The notes under the pieces were generated by a model, which was not told the origin of the DNA, searched no databases, and worked only from the letters and a program-made list of their open reading frames with translations. Source: Pleomorphomonas sp. PLEO (GTDB lineage: Bacteria; Pseudomonadota; Alphaproteobacteria; Rhizobiales; Pleomorphomonadaceae). Taken from it: 64,000 nucleotides of DNA. The position numbers and the translations under genes were made by a program. The stretch is from the NCBI RefSeq assembly GCF_041320595.1, contig NZ_CP166625.1, forward strand, positions 2,429,501-2,493,500, read 5' to 3'. Below, in pieces: positions 45,479-53,063 of the stretch (position 1 is its first letter; every line of letters begins with the position of its first letter).

Positions 45479-46741
45479 TCACTCGGCGACAGCCGGCATG
45501 GCGCCGCCATGGTGAGGCTGGAACAGCCGGCCGCGCTCGGTCCAGAACACGATCAGCAGCGTCAAGGCGGAGAGGCCAAGATAACCGGCCGAGATCGGTG
45601 TCACCGTTCCGTCGAAGGACTGGCCGATCAGTGCGCCGCCAACGGTGCCGATCAGCGTCGTGAAAGCGCCGATCAGCGAGGAGGCGGTGCCGGCCACTTC
45701 GCCGAGCGGGTCGAGGGCGAGCGCGTTGTAGTTTGAAATGGCGATCGAAAAGAAGAACTGCATTCCCACCATCAGAGCGATGAACAGCCAGAGTGGCGGC
45801 ATACCGTTCCACAGATGGGCGACGATGAAGAAGATCGCCGCCAGCGCGACATGCGCAAAATGGCTGCCGTGCGACAGGCGGCGCATGCCCCAGCTGCGAA
45901 CCATGCGGCTGTTGACGAAGGCGGCGATGCCGCCGGTGATGGCCACCGAGGCGAAGGCCGCCGGGAACAGCGTGCCGAGACGATAGCCATCGGAGCCGAG
46001 GATCTGCTCCGCCGAGCCGATGAAGCCCATCAGCATGGCAAACAGCAGGCCGATGGCCAGCGAATAGCCGACCGCCTCGCGGTTGGTGAAGCAGATGCGC
46101 GCCGCGTCGAGGATCGACCGCACCGACAGGGCGCGGCGATACTCCGGATGCAGCGTCTCGGGCATGCGGATGTAGAACCATAGGCCGACGGCGACCGACA
46201 GGGCGGCCATGGTGGCAAAGATCGTCCGCCAGCCGGAGAGCGCCAGCAACAGCGTTCCGAAGGTGGGCGCCAGAACCGGAACGATCATGAACACCATCAT
46301 GGTGAAGCTCATGACGCGGGCCATCTCGCGGCCAGCATAACGGTCGCGGACGATAGAGACGGCGATAACGCGCAGGGCCGCGGCGCCGATGCCCTGTAGG
46401 ATGCGAGCGATCAACAGGTGGTCAAAGCTCGTGGCCAGCGCCGATACGATGGCGCCAGCGATCAGGATGAGGAGGCCGGCAATCACCAGGGGGCGGCGGC
46501 CGTAGACGTCGGACAGCGGCCCGTAGATCACCTGGGCGATGCCGAAGCCGATCATATAGGCGTAGACGACGAGCTGCAGCTCGTTGGCATCCACCAGCCC
46601 GAAGGTGGCGCCGATGGCCGGCAGTGCCGGCAGCATGGTGTCGATGGCAAGCGCCGTCAGGCCCATAAGGGCGGCGACGAGGGCGACGGTCTCGGCAAAG
46701 CCGGGACCCTGGCGAACCGGCAGCCCGGTCGTGGTGGTCAT
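45479..46741 (-). CDS. Bcr/CflA-family MFS drug exporter (DHA1, 12 TM)
   Basis: A 420-residue inner-membrane antiporter. TM1 has LTALAIDTMLPALPAIG; the loop motif appears as GPLSDVYGRRPLVIAGL; motif C-like ARILQGIGAAALRVIAVSIV and GWRTIFATMA follow, all of the Bcr/CflA drug-resistance group. ATG 46741 gives the normal family length; the frame continues upstream without homology. Transcribed alone; no regulator is adjacent. Confidence 0.92.
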   Translation of the reverse strand: MTTTTGLPVRQGPGFAETVALVAALMGLTALAIDTMLPALPAIGATFGLVDANELQLVVYAYMIGFGIAQVIYGPLSDVYGRRPLVIAGLLILIAGAIVSALATSFDHLLIARILQGIGAAALRVIAVSIVRDRYAGREMARVMSFTMMVFMIVPVLAPTFGTLLLALSGWRTIFATMAALSVAVGLWFYIRMPETLHPEYRRALSVRSILDAARICFTNREAVGYSLAIGLLFAMLMGFIGSAEQILGSDGYRLGTLFPAAFASVAITGGIAAFVNSRMVRSWGMRRLSHGSHFAHVALAAIFFIVAHLWNGMPPLWLFIALMVGMQFFFSIAISNYNALALDPLGEVAGTASSLIGAFTTLIGTVGGALIGQSFDGTVTPISAGYLGLSALTLLIVFWTERGRLFQPHHGGAMPAVAE

Positions 46742-46911
46742 GATGAAACCTAAAATGCTGGAAGCAGGGCCCGGAGAATGCCGGGACGCGCAAATCAATG
46801 CGGCCTGCCTGAGCCAATCTTGTAGCGTTTCAGGGATATTTTTTCCAGCCCGAACGGCCGGACTCAGCAAAATGTGATCGGGAAATTGCTTAAGACGAAG
46901 GGATATGATTG

Positions 46912-47286
46912 CTAACTGGTTGCAGTGTTTGTCCGTAACCAAGCCGCAAGACGCCTGAATTCGAAGGTCCCGGACTGATGAAGACCATTGATGAATGCGA
47001 AGGTCTCATCGGCACCAGCCGTGATCCACGTTCCGTTGAGTGCCAGGAAGGTATAGGTCGCAGCAAAGGCGACGCGTTTGTTGCCATCGAGAAATGGATG
47101 GTTCTGCGCCAGACTCTCCCACAGAGCCGCGGCCTCCTCGATTAAGTCGGCATAATAGCCGGTCTGGGGGCGAAACAGAGCGGCTTCCAGTAAACCAGGA
47201 TCTCGGACACCTTCTATGCCGCCGTATCGCTCCAACTGGTCTTGGTGGATGGCGAGGATTTCAATGGTGGTCAGATAGTCGATCAT
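46912..47286 (-). CDS. doc: Doc/Fic-type toxin of a type II toxin-antitoxin pair
   Basis: A 124-residue death-on-curing family protein. The Fic-like core HPFLDGNKRVAFAATYTFL (about residues 66-84) holds the catalytic His and phosphate-binding Gly-Asn-Lys-Arg. N-terminal YGGIEGVRDPGLLEAALFRP is typical of Doc. Doc phosphorylates EF-Tu and stops translation in the P1 prototype. It overlaps the antitoxin gene by 4 bp. Chromosomal location here with no phage genes nearby. Confidence 0.9.
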   Translation of the reverse strand: MIDYLTTIEILAIHQDQLERYGGIEGVRDPGLLEAALFRPQTGYYADLIEEAAALWESLAQNHPFLDGNKRVAFAATYTFLALNGTWITAGADETFAFINGLHQSGTFEFRRLAAWLRTNTATS

Positions 47287-47513
47287 TCCGCCAGCTTTTT
47301 ATAAAGCGGCGCGAATTTCTCATGGCTGGCCTGATAGACGGCCATGACATTGGGGCGTGGCTTGCCGTGTTTGCGCTTCTCGATCAGATCAGAGAAGGCT
47401 TCATCGACAAGTGCTTGGAGCTGGCGTCCCTCGCTCTTCGCAATGTCCCGCACGGTCGACAAAATCTCGGAGTCGACCTGTGTTGCGAACTTCTTTCGGG
47501 TCTGGGACGTCAT
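47283..47513 (-). CDS. Antitoxin partner of Doc
   Basis: A 76-residue protein. ATG 47513 is chosen for the GGAGG five bases upstream; an in-frame ATG exists at 47525. The N-terminal half looks like a ribbon-helix-helix DNA-binding element (RKKFATQVDSEILSTVRDIA, SEGRQLQALVDEAFSDLIE), and the C-terminal tail would block the toxin. Its overlap with doc and the upstream palindrome support autoregulation. Confidence 0.82.
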   Translation of the reverse strand: MTSQTRKKFATQVDSEILSTVRDIAKSEGRQLQALVDEAFSDLIEKRKHGKPRPNVMAVYQASHEKFAPLYKKLAE

Positions 47514-47540
47514 GCGTGCCTCCATGTCAGAGGCAAATGT

Positions 47541-47558
47541 ATCATGACAAATCATGAT
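47541..47558. promoter_or_regulatory. Operator palindrome of the antitoxin-doc operon
   Basis: ATCATGA-CAAA-TCATGAT is a perfect inverted repeat with 7-bp arms, 28 bp before the antitoxin start and on the side of its promoter. It suits a ribbon-helix-helix dimer. Confidence 0.7.
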
Positions 47559-47599
47559 GCCTCAAGCTTGGCGGCTGAGGCAAGTCAGCTGGACTTGTC

Positions 47600-48721
47600 T
47601 CAATCGTCCGAGTAGGGCCCCGGAACCGAGCCGGTAATATCGGTCGGAGAGTAGCTCTGGGCCGGTTGGGCGCCGACGCTCCAGCCGATGTTGCCGCTGC
47701 CGGTCGGTGGCGGCACGTAGTTGCCTTGGCCCACCGGCGTGCAGATGTAGCCGGCTGGGCAACCGGGCGGCTGGGCGGCCGGCGCGTCGGTGTAGGTGGG
47801 TTGTGCCGCGGGATAGGCTTGCTGTGGTGCCTGATAGGTCGGCTGGGCCGTCTGATAGGCAGGCTGATTGCCGTTGCCGATGGGGGCGGGCGGCAATGGC
47901 GCGTCGAACGACGGGTTGCCGTTGGCATAGGTCGGCGCAGCGGGCGCCGGCTGGGCGGCAGGCCACACCGGATTGGCCGGCAGATTGCTCGCCATCGGCA
48001 CGTTCTGGTCGGGCGTGAACATCGGCGCGCCAAGCGGTGGCACCTGAGGGAATGGCTTGCAGTAGCGATAGGTGCCGGCGTTGTTGTGGCGGGCGAGGTC
48101 GAGGTGCAGGTGGTTGTCGTGCTGGCGATCGGCGCCGGGGCCGAGCACGGTGGAGAAGGTGCCGCAGGCGCCGTGTGCGATTTCCCGCAGGAAGGCACGG
48201 TCGGTTGCGTTGCCGTTCCAGCCCGCTTTCACCGTGACGGTATAGCCATTGGACAGGACGATGCCGGCGAAATCGAAAGCGTTGGCAAAGGCATGCTCGG
48301 AAAGGCGGGCACCGGAGATGTTGTTGCGCGACCGGCAATTGTAGGTGCCGAAATTCTTGATCTCGACCACCTGCAGGCCGTAGCGGGCGAGCGCCGCCGG
48401 CATGACGGATTGGGCGACCCAGCGTTCGAGCGCCGCCGTCATCGGGCAAGAGAGCACCAGCGAGCGGGAACCGAGGCTGATGGTGCCGTCTTCAAGCGCC
48501 TTCACCTTGAGCGGTCGGTCGATGCCGCAGATGCCCTTGCCCTCGATGGCATGGGCCGGCTGGATCAGCGGCGACAGCTTGACGAGGTTGCGGGCGTAAC
48601 AGGCGGCTTCCGCCTGGGCGCGCCAAGGCTCGCGCTCCTCCGACTCGAAGAAGCCGCAGCCCGCCAGAGTGGCGGACAGGATGAGAGAGATCAGACCGGA
48701 CGCAATACGATAGGGTCTCAT
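47600..48721 (-). CDS. Extensin-like C-terminal family lipoprotein
   Basis: A 373-residue envelope protein. The signal peptide ends in lipobox LAGC (Cys about residue 22). The extensin-like domain (about 35-230) has CYARNLVKLSPLIQP, GTYNCRSRNNISGARLSEHA and DNHLHLDLARHN; its paired cysteines and metal-binding-like His/Asp resemble the D-Ala-D-Ala peptidase (VanY/MepA-like) fold. The last 140 residues are a Pro/Ala/Tyr/Gln-rich disordered tail. Probable cell-wall amidase/peptidase or wall-binding protein; activity unproven. Confidence 0.87.
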   Translation of the reverse strand: MRPYRIASGLISLILSATLAGCGFFESEEREPWRAQAEAACYARNLVKLSPLIQPAHAIEGKGICGIDRPLKVKALEDGTISLGSRSLVLSCPMTAALERWVAQSVMPAALARYGLQVVEIKNFGTYNCRSRNNISGARLSEHAFANAFDFAGIVLSNGYTVTVKAGWNGNATDRAFLREIAHGACGTFSTVLGPGADRQHDNHLHLDLARHNNAGTYRYCKPFPQVPPLGAPMFTPDQNVPMASNLPANPVWPAAQPAPAAPTYANGNPSFDAPLPPAPIGNGNQPAYQTAQPTYQAPQQAYPAAQPTYTDAPAAQPPGCPAGYICTPVGQGNYVPPPTGSGNIGWSVGAQPAQSYSPTDITGSVPGPYSDD

Positions 48722-48820
48722 ACCCTCAGTTTAGAGGCGATGGTTTAAGGTCCGGTTTACGTTAACCGGGGGTGGTACTCGATGTGCCGACTCCATTGAT
48801 CTTGGTGTCTGGCCGCTCGG

Positions 48821-49249
48821 CTAACCGAGGACGAAGGCGCTGAACTTGCCGAGGCAGCCTTGCCAACCCTCGGCGTGCTCGTCGCGCACCGCTGGATCGG
48901 CGAAGCGCTCATGGTGGATACGCACCTCGGTTCCCTCTGGGTGGTCGACAAAGGACACATGCACCAGCGACGGTTCGGTTGGTTGCGTGCTGAGCTTCCA
49001 CGTGTAGCTGAGCGCGGCCGGTGCTTCCACGCGGATGAAGACGCCGCTGATCCAGATGGTCTCGCCATCCGGGCCCAGATTTGCCAAGCGATAGGCGCCG
49101 CCGACCCTGAGGTCGATCTCGGCATGCGGGCATGTGTAGGGCGGCGGCCCCCACCACTGCTTTACCAGCTCTGGCAGCGTCCAGGCGGCGAACACGCGCT
49201 CCCGCCCGGCCTTGACGATGCGGGAGGTGAAAAGCTCCGTCGCCTTCAT
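48821..49249 (-). CDS. SRPBCC (AHSA1-type) domain protein
   Basis: A 142-residue START-like lipid/ligand-binding fold: FTSRIVKAGRERVFAAWT, LPELVKQWWGPPPYTCPHAEIDLRVGG split over the first third, and HAEGWQGCLGKFSAFV at the end. ATG 49249 overlaps the stop of the ArsR gene (ATGA). ArsR-SRPBCC pairs are common; the SRPBCC partner's ligand is generally unknown. Confidence 0.9.
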   Translation of the reverse strand: MKATELFTSRIVKAGRERVFAAWTLPELVKQWWGPPPYTCPHAEIDLRVGGAYRLANLGPDGETIWISGVFIRVEAPAALSYTWKLSTQPTEPSLVHVSFVDHPEGTEVRIHHERFADPAVRDEHAEGWQGCLGKFSAFVLG

Positions 49250-49575
49250 TCCTGGTGCCCTTCGACGAAGCTGGCCAACGCGTCCAACTGGCTCGTCCAG
49301 TATTGCCGGTAGTGCTCGATCCATTCGGCAGCGCTGGAAAGGGCGAGAGGCGTCAAGGCGCAGCTTTGCGTGTTGCCGTCTTGGCGGCGTTCCAGCAGCC
49401 CGGCTTTCTCCAGAACGAACAGATGCTTGGAGATGGCATTGACCGACATGTCATAGGGGCGCGCCAGCTCGTTGACGCGGGCCGGGTGCTTCGCCAAGTC
49501 GGCGATCAGCTGGCGCCGCGTCTTGTTGGACAAGGCGTGAAACACCGCGTCGAGACGCTCTTCAGCAGAAACCAT
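49246..49575 (-). CDS. ArsR-family HTH regulator
   Basis: A 109-residue winged-helix repressor: LDAVFHALSNKTRRQLIADL, ELARPYDMSVNAISKHLFVL (recognition helix) and EKAGLLERRQDGN. It has no cysteine cluster, so it is not a metal sensor of the classic type. It is coupled to the SRPBCC gene and divergent from the SDR gene, with two inverted repeats between them as likely binding sites. Confidence 0.92.
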   Translation of the reverse strand: MVSAEERLDAVFHALSNKTRRQLIADLAKHPARVNELARPYDMSVNAISKHLFVLEKAGLLERRQDGNTQSCALTPLALSSAAEWIEHYRQYWTSQLDALASFVEGHQE

Positions 49576-49583
49576 CGACAGTC

Positions 49584-49650
49584 GTCAACCAAGTGGTTGA
49601 CGCTCCTTTTGATGTGAGTTACAGACTATGTCGTCAACCGATTGGTTGAT
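49584..49650. promoter_or_regulatory. Two ArsR operators between arsR and the SDR gene
   Basis: GTCAACC-AAGT-GGTTGAC (49584-49601) and GTCAACC-GATT-GGTTGAT (49633-49650) are the same palindrome with different 4-bp centres, 49 bp apart. One lies by the arsR start, the other faces the SDR gene. Confidence 0.8.
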
Positions 49651-49731
49651 GGATAGCACCGATCGGCTTCGCGATCAATAAAGGCGGCCTCGGCAGGCCA
49701 CGCCCCGTCATTCTTCAAGGAGGGACCCGAC

Positions 49732-50529
49732 ATGCTCCTGAGCGGCAAACGCATCGTGATCATGGGTGGAAGCGGCGCCATCGGCACGGCGATGGCGAAA
49801 GCCTTCGCGGTGGAAGGCGCCAAGGTTTATCTGGGCGCGCGCGGTAGTCACGGACTGGCGGCCGCCGCCGAGGCCGTCAGGTCAACCGGAGGCATCGCCG
49901 AGGCCTTTTCCGTCGATTGCCTTGATGAGGACGCGACCCGGCGGGCCGTGGAGGCTCTTGCCGAGCGCCTCGACGAAATCGACGTCGCGATCAATGCGAC
50001 GAGCTTCATGCACGACCAAGGTACTTTCATCGATGGTCTCGATCTCGATACCTTCATGAGCCCGATCGACAATTTCCTGCGGTCACTTTTTAACAGTACC
50101 AAGGCCGTCGTGCCCTATATGGGCAAGTCGCGGCAGGGCGTGATCCTGACTCTATCCACACCGGCGGGCCGGGCGGCCACGCCGGGGCATCTCGGCTACA
50201 GCGTGACCTGCGCCGGTGTCGAGGCTTTCTCACGCGTGCTGGCGGCCGAACTCGGCATGCGCAACATCCGCGTCGTCTGCCTCGGTCCGCACGCCATTTC
50301 CGATGCGCCGCAGGCCGGTTCCTACACGGCGGAACTGTTTGCGCCGAAGGCGGAGGCCATGGGCCTGTCGGTCGAGCAATGGCTCGGCGGTGGCGCGCAG
50401 AGCACCCTGTTGGGACGGCTGCCGACGCTCGACGATGTCGCCCAGACGGCGGCGTTCCTCGTGTCCGACAAGGCGCGCTCGATGACGGCCGCCTACGTGA
50501 ACCTGACGGCGGGCATGATCCCGGATTAG
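49732..50529 (+). CDS. SDR-family oxidoreductase with altered active site
   Basis: A 265-residue short-chain dehydrogenase fold. The cofactor loop is GGSGAIGTAMAKAF (residues 12-25), followed by ARGS (NADPH-favouring Arg) and NAT (88-90). The catalytic Ser142 and Tyr156 are present (LSTPAG, HLGYSVTC), but the Lys four residues after Tyr is Cys160. Loss of the Lys usually cripples the reaction, so it may bind cofactor without normal catalysis or use another proton relay. AAGGAGG lies before ATG 49732. Probably controlled by the ArsR operators. Confidence 0.88.
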   Translation: MLLSGKRIVIMGGSGAIGTAMAKAFAVEGAKVYLGARGSHGLAAAAEAVRSTGGIAEAFSVDCLDEDATRRAVEALAERLDEIDVAINATSFMHDQGTFIDGLDLDTFMSPIDNFLRSLFNSTKAVVPYMGKSRQGVILTLSTPAGRAATPGHLGYSVTCAGVEAFSRVLAAELGMRNIRVVCLGPHAISDAPQAGSYTAELFAPKAEAMGLSVEQWLGGGAQSTLLGRLPTLDDVAQTAAFLVSDKARSMTAAYVNLTAGMIPD

Positions 50530-50590
50530 GACCCTAAACCCCGCGGAAGCGGTGTCGCTGGGACTTGGTGCCGGAACAGGAGTAACTGCG

Positions 50591-51307
50591 TTAAGGCCCG
50601 AATATCGCCACCGCCGCCGCGACGATCTCGGCATTGTCGCGGGCTACCGAGCCATCGGGCAGGTGCTTGCCGTCCTCAAGGCCGACGCGCGTCGAAAAGC
50701 GTTGCTGGCGCGCCCGTTCAACGAAGGGCCAGACCGTGTCGTTGAAACCGTGCAGCAGTATAGGCCGGGCGACCGACGCCTGCTGGAGCACGTCGATGAT
50801 TTCATCATAGGTGTCGAGCGCTGAACCCAACCCTCTTTCGTGGTCGAGTTCGATCAGCACGCGAAAGGCGCGATCGCAAATGGGAAGGCCAACGAAGCGT
50901 CTGGCGTCATCCGCCGTTGCTAGGCCGGCTTCGACGCCGATGCTCTTGCTCGTCAAGAGATCCATGATGGCCGGTGCGTCGTTTTCCGAGAGGTTGACCG
51001 ACGCATAGTCCGGCCGGACGTTCCATTGGGAAATTGTCTGGCGCGTCCGCTGTTCGTCGCCTTCGATCCAGGCGCCGGTCGATACGCCGATCAGGGTGCC
51101 GGGGCAGGCCTTGCGGATTGCGATGATCGTTTCGTCGACGGCGGCGAGGCTCTCTCGGCCATCGCTGCCGCGAGGGTGAACGTGCAGTTCGGCCGCGCCG
51201 GCTTCCACCACCTCCACGGCGTCGCGCACCATCGCCTCGCTGGTAGTCGGAAGGCGCGGGTGGAAGTCCGGGTGTCTGCTTCCATTGATGCAGGCCTGAA
51301 TGATCAT
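50591..51307 (-). CDS. BKACE (DUF849) beta-keto acid cleavage enzyme
   Basis: A 238-residue TIM-barrel enzyme of the beta-keto acid cleavage enzyme family: IIQACINGSRHPDFHPRLP, ELHVHPRGSDGRESL (Zn-binding His pair), IGVSTGAWIEGD and RVGLEDGKHLPDG. Family members split a beta-keto acid with acetyl-CoA to give acetoacetate and a new acyl-CoA; at about 240 residues this is a short form. The substrate cannot be read. ATG 51307 has AGGAG upstream; transcribed from its own region. Confidence 0.87.
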   Translation of the reverse strand: MIIQACINGSRHPDFHPRLPTTSEAMVRDAVEVVEAGAAELHVHPRGSDGRESLAAVDETIIAIRKACPGTLIGVSTGAWIEGDEQRTRQTISQWNVRPDYASVNLSENDAPAIMDLLTSKSIGVEAGLATADDARRFVGLPICDRAFRVLIELDHERGLGSALDTYDEIIDVLQQASVARPILLHGFNDTVWPFVERARQQRFSTRVGLEDGKHLPDGSVARDNAEIVAAAVAIFGP

Positions 51308-51345
51308 GTCATCTCCTGTCGAGCATCGGCCTTGTTTCCCGCCGA

Positions 51346-51804
51346 TCAGCGGGTGGGGGCGAGAACGCGTGGCCATGCCGGATCGACGCTGCTTCCGCTG
51401 GCTTTGGCGGCCTGGAGCGTACGGGCCGAGCCGACCAGTGCGTCGCGCGCTTCGGCCACAAGCCTTTCCATCAGGCGTCCGGCCGCGTTGGCGCCCAGCA
51501 ATTCGACTGCCTTCGTCCGCAGGGCTTGCTCGTCGCCGGCGCAGTGGACGAGCGCCCCGTCGGCAATCGCCATGACATCGGTGGCTTGCTCAGCCTGAAT
51601 GGCATGGCCGATCTCATTGACGGTGCAGATCGTCCAGGCCCGCCGGGGAATGTTCAGCTGGGCGGCGATCTTCTGCGCGCCGGTGGCGTCGGCGGCGTGG
51701 CCGAGCGAAGGCGTCCATAGGACTCCGATGAGGGGTATCGCCAGAAAACAACCGGCGAACCAGGATCGACGAATTCGGCGGGTCCTGGCGTTTGGCAATG
51801 TCAT
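51346..51804 (-). CDS. Secreted hypothetical protein
   Basis: A 152-residue protein with an N-terminal basic stretch and hydrophobic segment (FAGCFLAIPLIGVLWTPSLG) ending near GHAADA, a Sec signal peptide. The mature part has two cysteines (WTICTVNE, ALVHCAGD) likely to be oxidised in the periplasm. I do not recognise the family. It precedes the BKACE gene on the same strand with a 38-bp gap. Confidence 0.65.
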   Translation of the reverse strand: MTLPNARTRRIRRSWFAGCFLAIPLIGVLWTPSLGHAADATGAQKIAAQLNIPRRAWTICTVNEIGHAIQAEQATDVMAIADGALVHCAGDEQALRTKAVELLGANAAGRLMERLVAEARDALVGSARTLQAAKASGSSVDPAWPRVLAPTR

Positions 51805-51832
51805 TCGCGATCAGATGGGCCCATGAGTTGGA

Positions 51833-51858
51833 AGGGCGACGGAGAACCCCGCCGCCCT
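51833..51858 (-). terminator. Terminator of the zinc-binding protein gene
   Basis: AGGGCG-A-CGG (51833-51842) pairs with CCG-C-CGCCCT (51849-51858), one A-C mismatch, directly after the stop at 51866. The short T-rich stretch TTCCAACT follows on the minus strand. Confidence 0.6.
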
Positions 51859-51865
51859 CACTATG

Positions 51866-52756
51866 CTACAGGTTCATGCCGGCGACCAGCAGGTCGACGT
51901 TGTGCTTGAACATGGTGAGGTAGTCCGGCGCTGGACCGTCTTTCGGCGATAGGGCCTCGACGAAGAGTTCGCCACCCTGCTGGGCGCCGGTGGCGTCGGC
52001 GATCTGGCGGACGAGACGCGGATCGTTGGAGTTTTCGAAGAAGTAGACCTTCACGTGCTCCTTCTTGATCTGGTCGATCAGCCTGGCGACATCGCCGGCC
52101 GAGGCCTCGGCCTCGGTCGAAATGCCGACCGGCGACAGGAACTTGACGCCGTATTCGCGGCCGAAATAGCCCAGGGCGTCATGGCTAGTCAGCACCTTGC
52201 GACGGTCCTTGGGAACGGCGGAAATGGCCTTCTTGGCATAGGCGTCGAGGTCGGCGACCTCCTTGGCGTAATGCTCGGCGTTGGCGCGGAAGACGGCGCT
52301 GTCCTCAGGATCGGCCTTGGCCAGGGCCTTTTCGATATTGCCGATCCAGATGCCGACGTTGGCGGCCGAGTTCCAGACGTGCGGGTCAGTGATGGTCTTG
52401 CCGTCGTCCTCCATCTTGTGCGTCGATATGCCTTCGGAGACGACGATTGGCTTGCCCTTATAGCCGGAGGCCTCGACAAGGCGCTCGATCCAGCCCTCGA
52501 AACCGAAGCCGCTGATGAAGACGAGGTCGGCGCCGGAAATGTTCCTGGCGTCCGTTGGCGTCGGTTCGAACACGTGCGGATCACCGCCGGTCGGAACCAG
52601 GCTGACGACATTGACGCTGTCGCCGCCGACATTCTTCACTACGTCGGCGAGCACACCGAAGCTTGCCACGACGTTCAGCGTCTTGGCTTCGGCGAGATTC
52701 GCCGCGCCGAGGAGGGCCGACGCGGCAAGCAGACCGCCGAAAAGCTGTTTGATCAT
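51866..52756 (-). CDS. Zinc/manganese ABC transporter substrate-binding protein (ZnuA/cluster A-I)
   Basis: A 296-residue periplasmic metal-binding protein. A signal peptide ends at LAEA (about residue 24). The metal ligands are in GGDPHVFEPTPTD, TDPHVWNSA and LTSHDALGYF, with NSNDPRLVRQIA completing the site. The usual His-rich loop of ZnuA is absent. A perfect Zur-like palindrome lies upstream, favouring zinc over manganese. No permease or ATPase gene is adjacent, so it must use a transporter encoded elsewhere. Confidence 0.9.
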   Translation of the reverse strand: MIKQLFGGLLAASALLGAANLAEAKTLNVVASFGVLADVVKNVGGDSVNVVSLVPTGGDPHVFEPTPTDARNISGADLVFISGFGFEGWIERLVEASGYKGKPIVVSEGISTHKMEDDGKTITDPHVWNSAANVGIWIGNIEKALAKADPEDSAVFRANAEHYAKEVADLDAYAKKAISAVPKDRRKVLTSHDALGYFGREYGVKFLSPVGISTEAEASAGDVARLIDQIKKEHVKVYFFENSNDPRLVRQIADATGAQQGGELFVEALSPKDGPAPDYLTMFKHNVDLLVAGMNL

Positions 52757-52800
52757 GCGGAGAGTCCTTCTGGGTTCAACCCGTGCCCCGCCGAAAAAGT

Positions 52801-52819
52801 TATGTTATAACGTAACATA
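52801..52819. promoter_or_regulatory. Zur box upstream of the zinc-binding protein gene
   Basis: TATGTTA-TAACG-TAACATA is a perfect inverted repeat within the pattern of alphaproteobacterial Zur sites (ATGTTATAACNTAACAT). It lies 45 bp before the ATG. Confidence 0.78.
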
Positions 52820-52991
52820 TGACAAGTAGGCTTTGACAGGCTTTGCCCGTCAACCCCAAAGCTTGCCGGTGGGGGCTCAAACAGTTTCATGACTGGAGGG
52901 TGGCGCGACGTGGAGCGATGTTCAGGAGAGAACATGTCCGAGCAAGGAGCGGGGTAACCATTTCACGCTTCTGCTCTTGGCAAGAAGCCGA

Positions 52992-53061
52992 CGACTTTTC
53001 GGGCGGATATTTGCCACACGCATCCGCTTATCCGAAAAGTCGCACAACTTTCCGGGCGGAT
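52992..53061. repeat. Palindromic repeat after flhA (rhizobial RIME/REP-like)
   Basis: CGACTTTTCGG (52992-53002) pairs with CCGAAAAGTCG (53032-53042), with inner GCGGAT (53003-53008) pairing ATCCGC (53022-53027). A second unit ACTTTCCGGGCGGAT (53047-53061) differs from 52994-53008 by one base. It lies 3 bp after the flhA stop. It resembles dispersed short palindromes of Rhizobiales. Confidence 0.7.
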
Positions 53062-53063
53062 GC

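Noticed and set aside
45479-46942. Upstream extension of the Bcr/CflA pump to 46942
   Set aside because: The extra N-terminus has no homology or hydrophobic helix, and ATG 46741 gives the family length.
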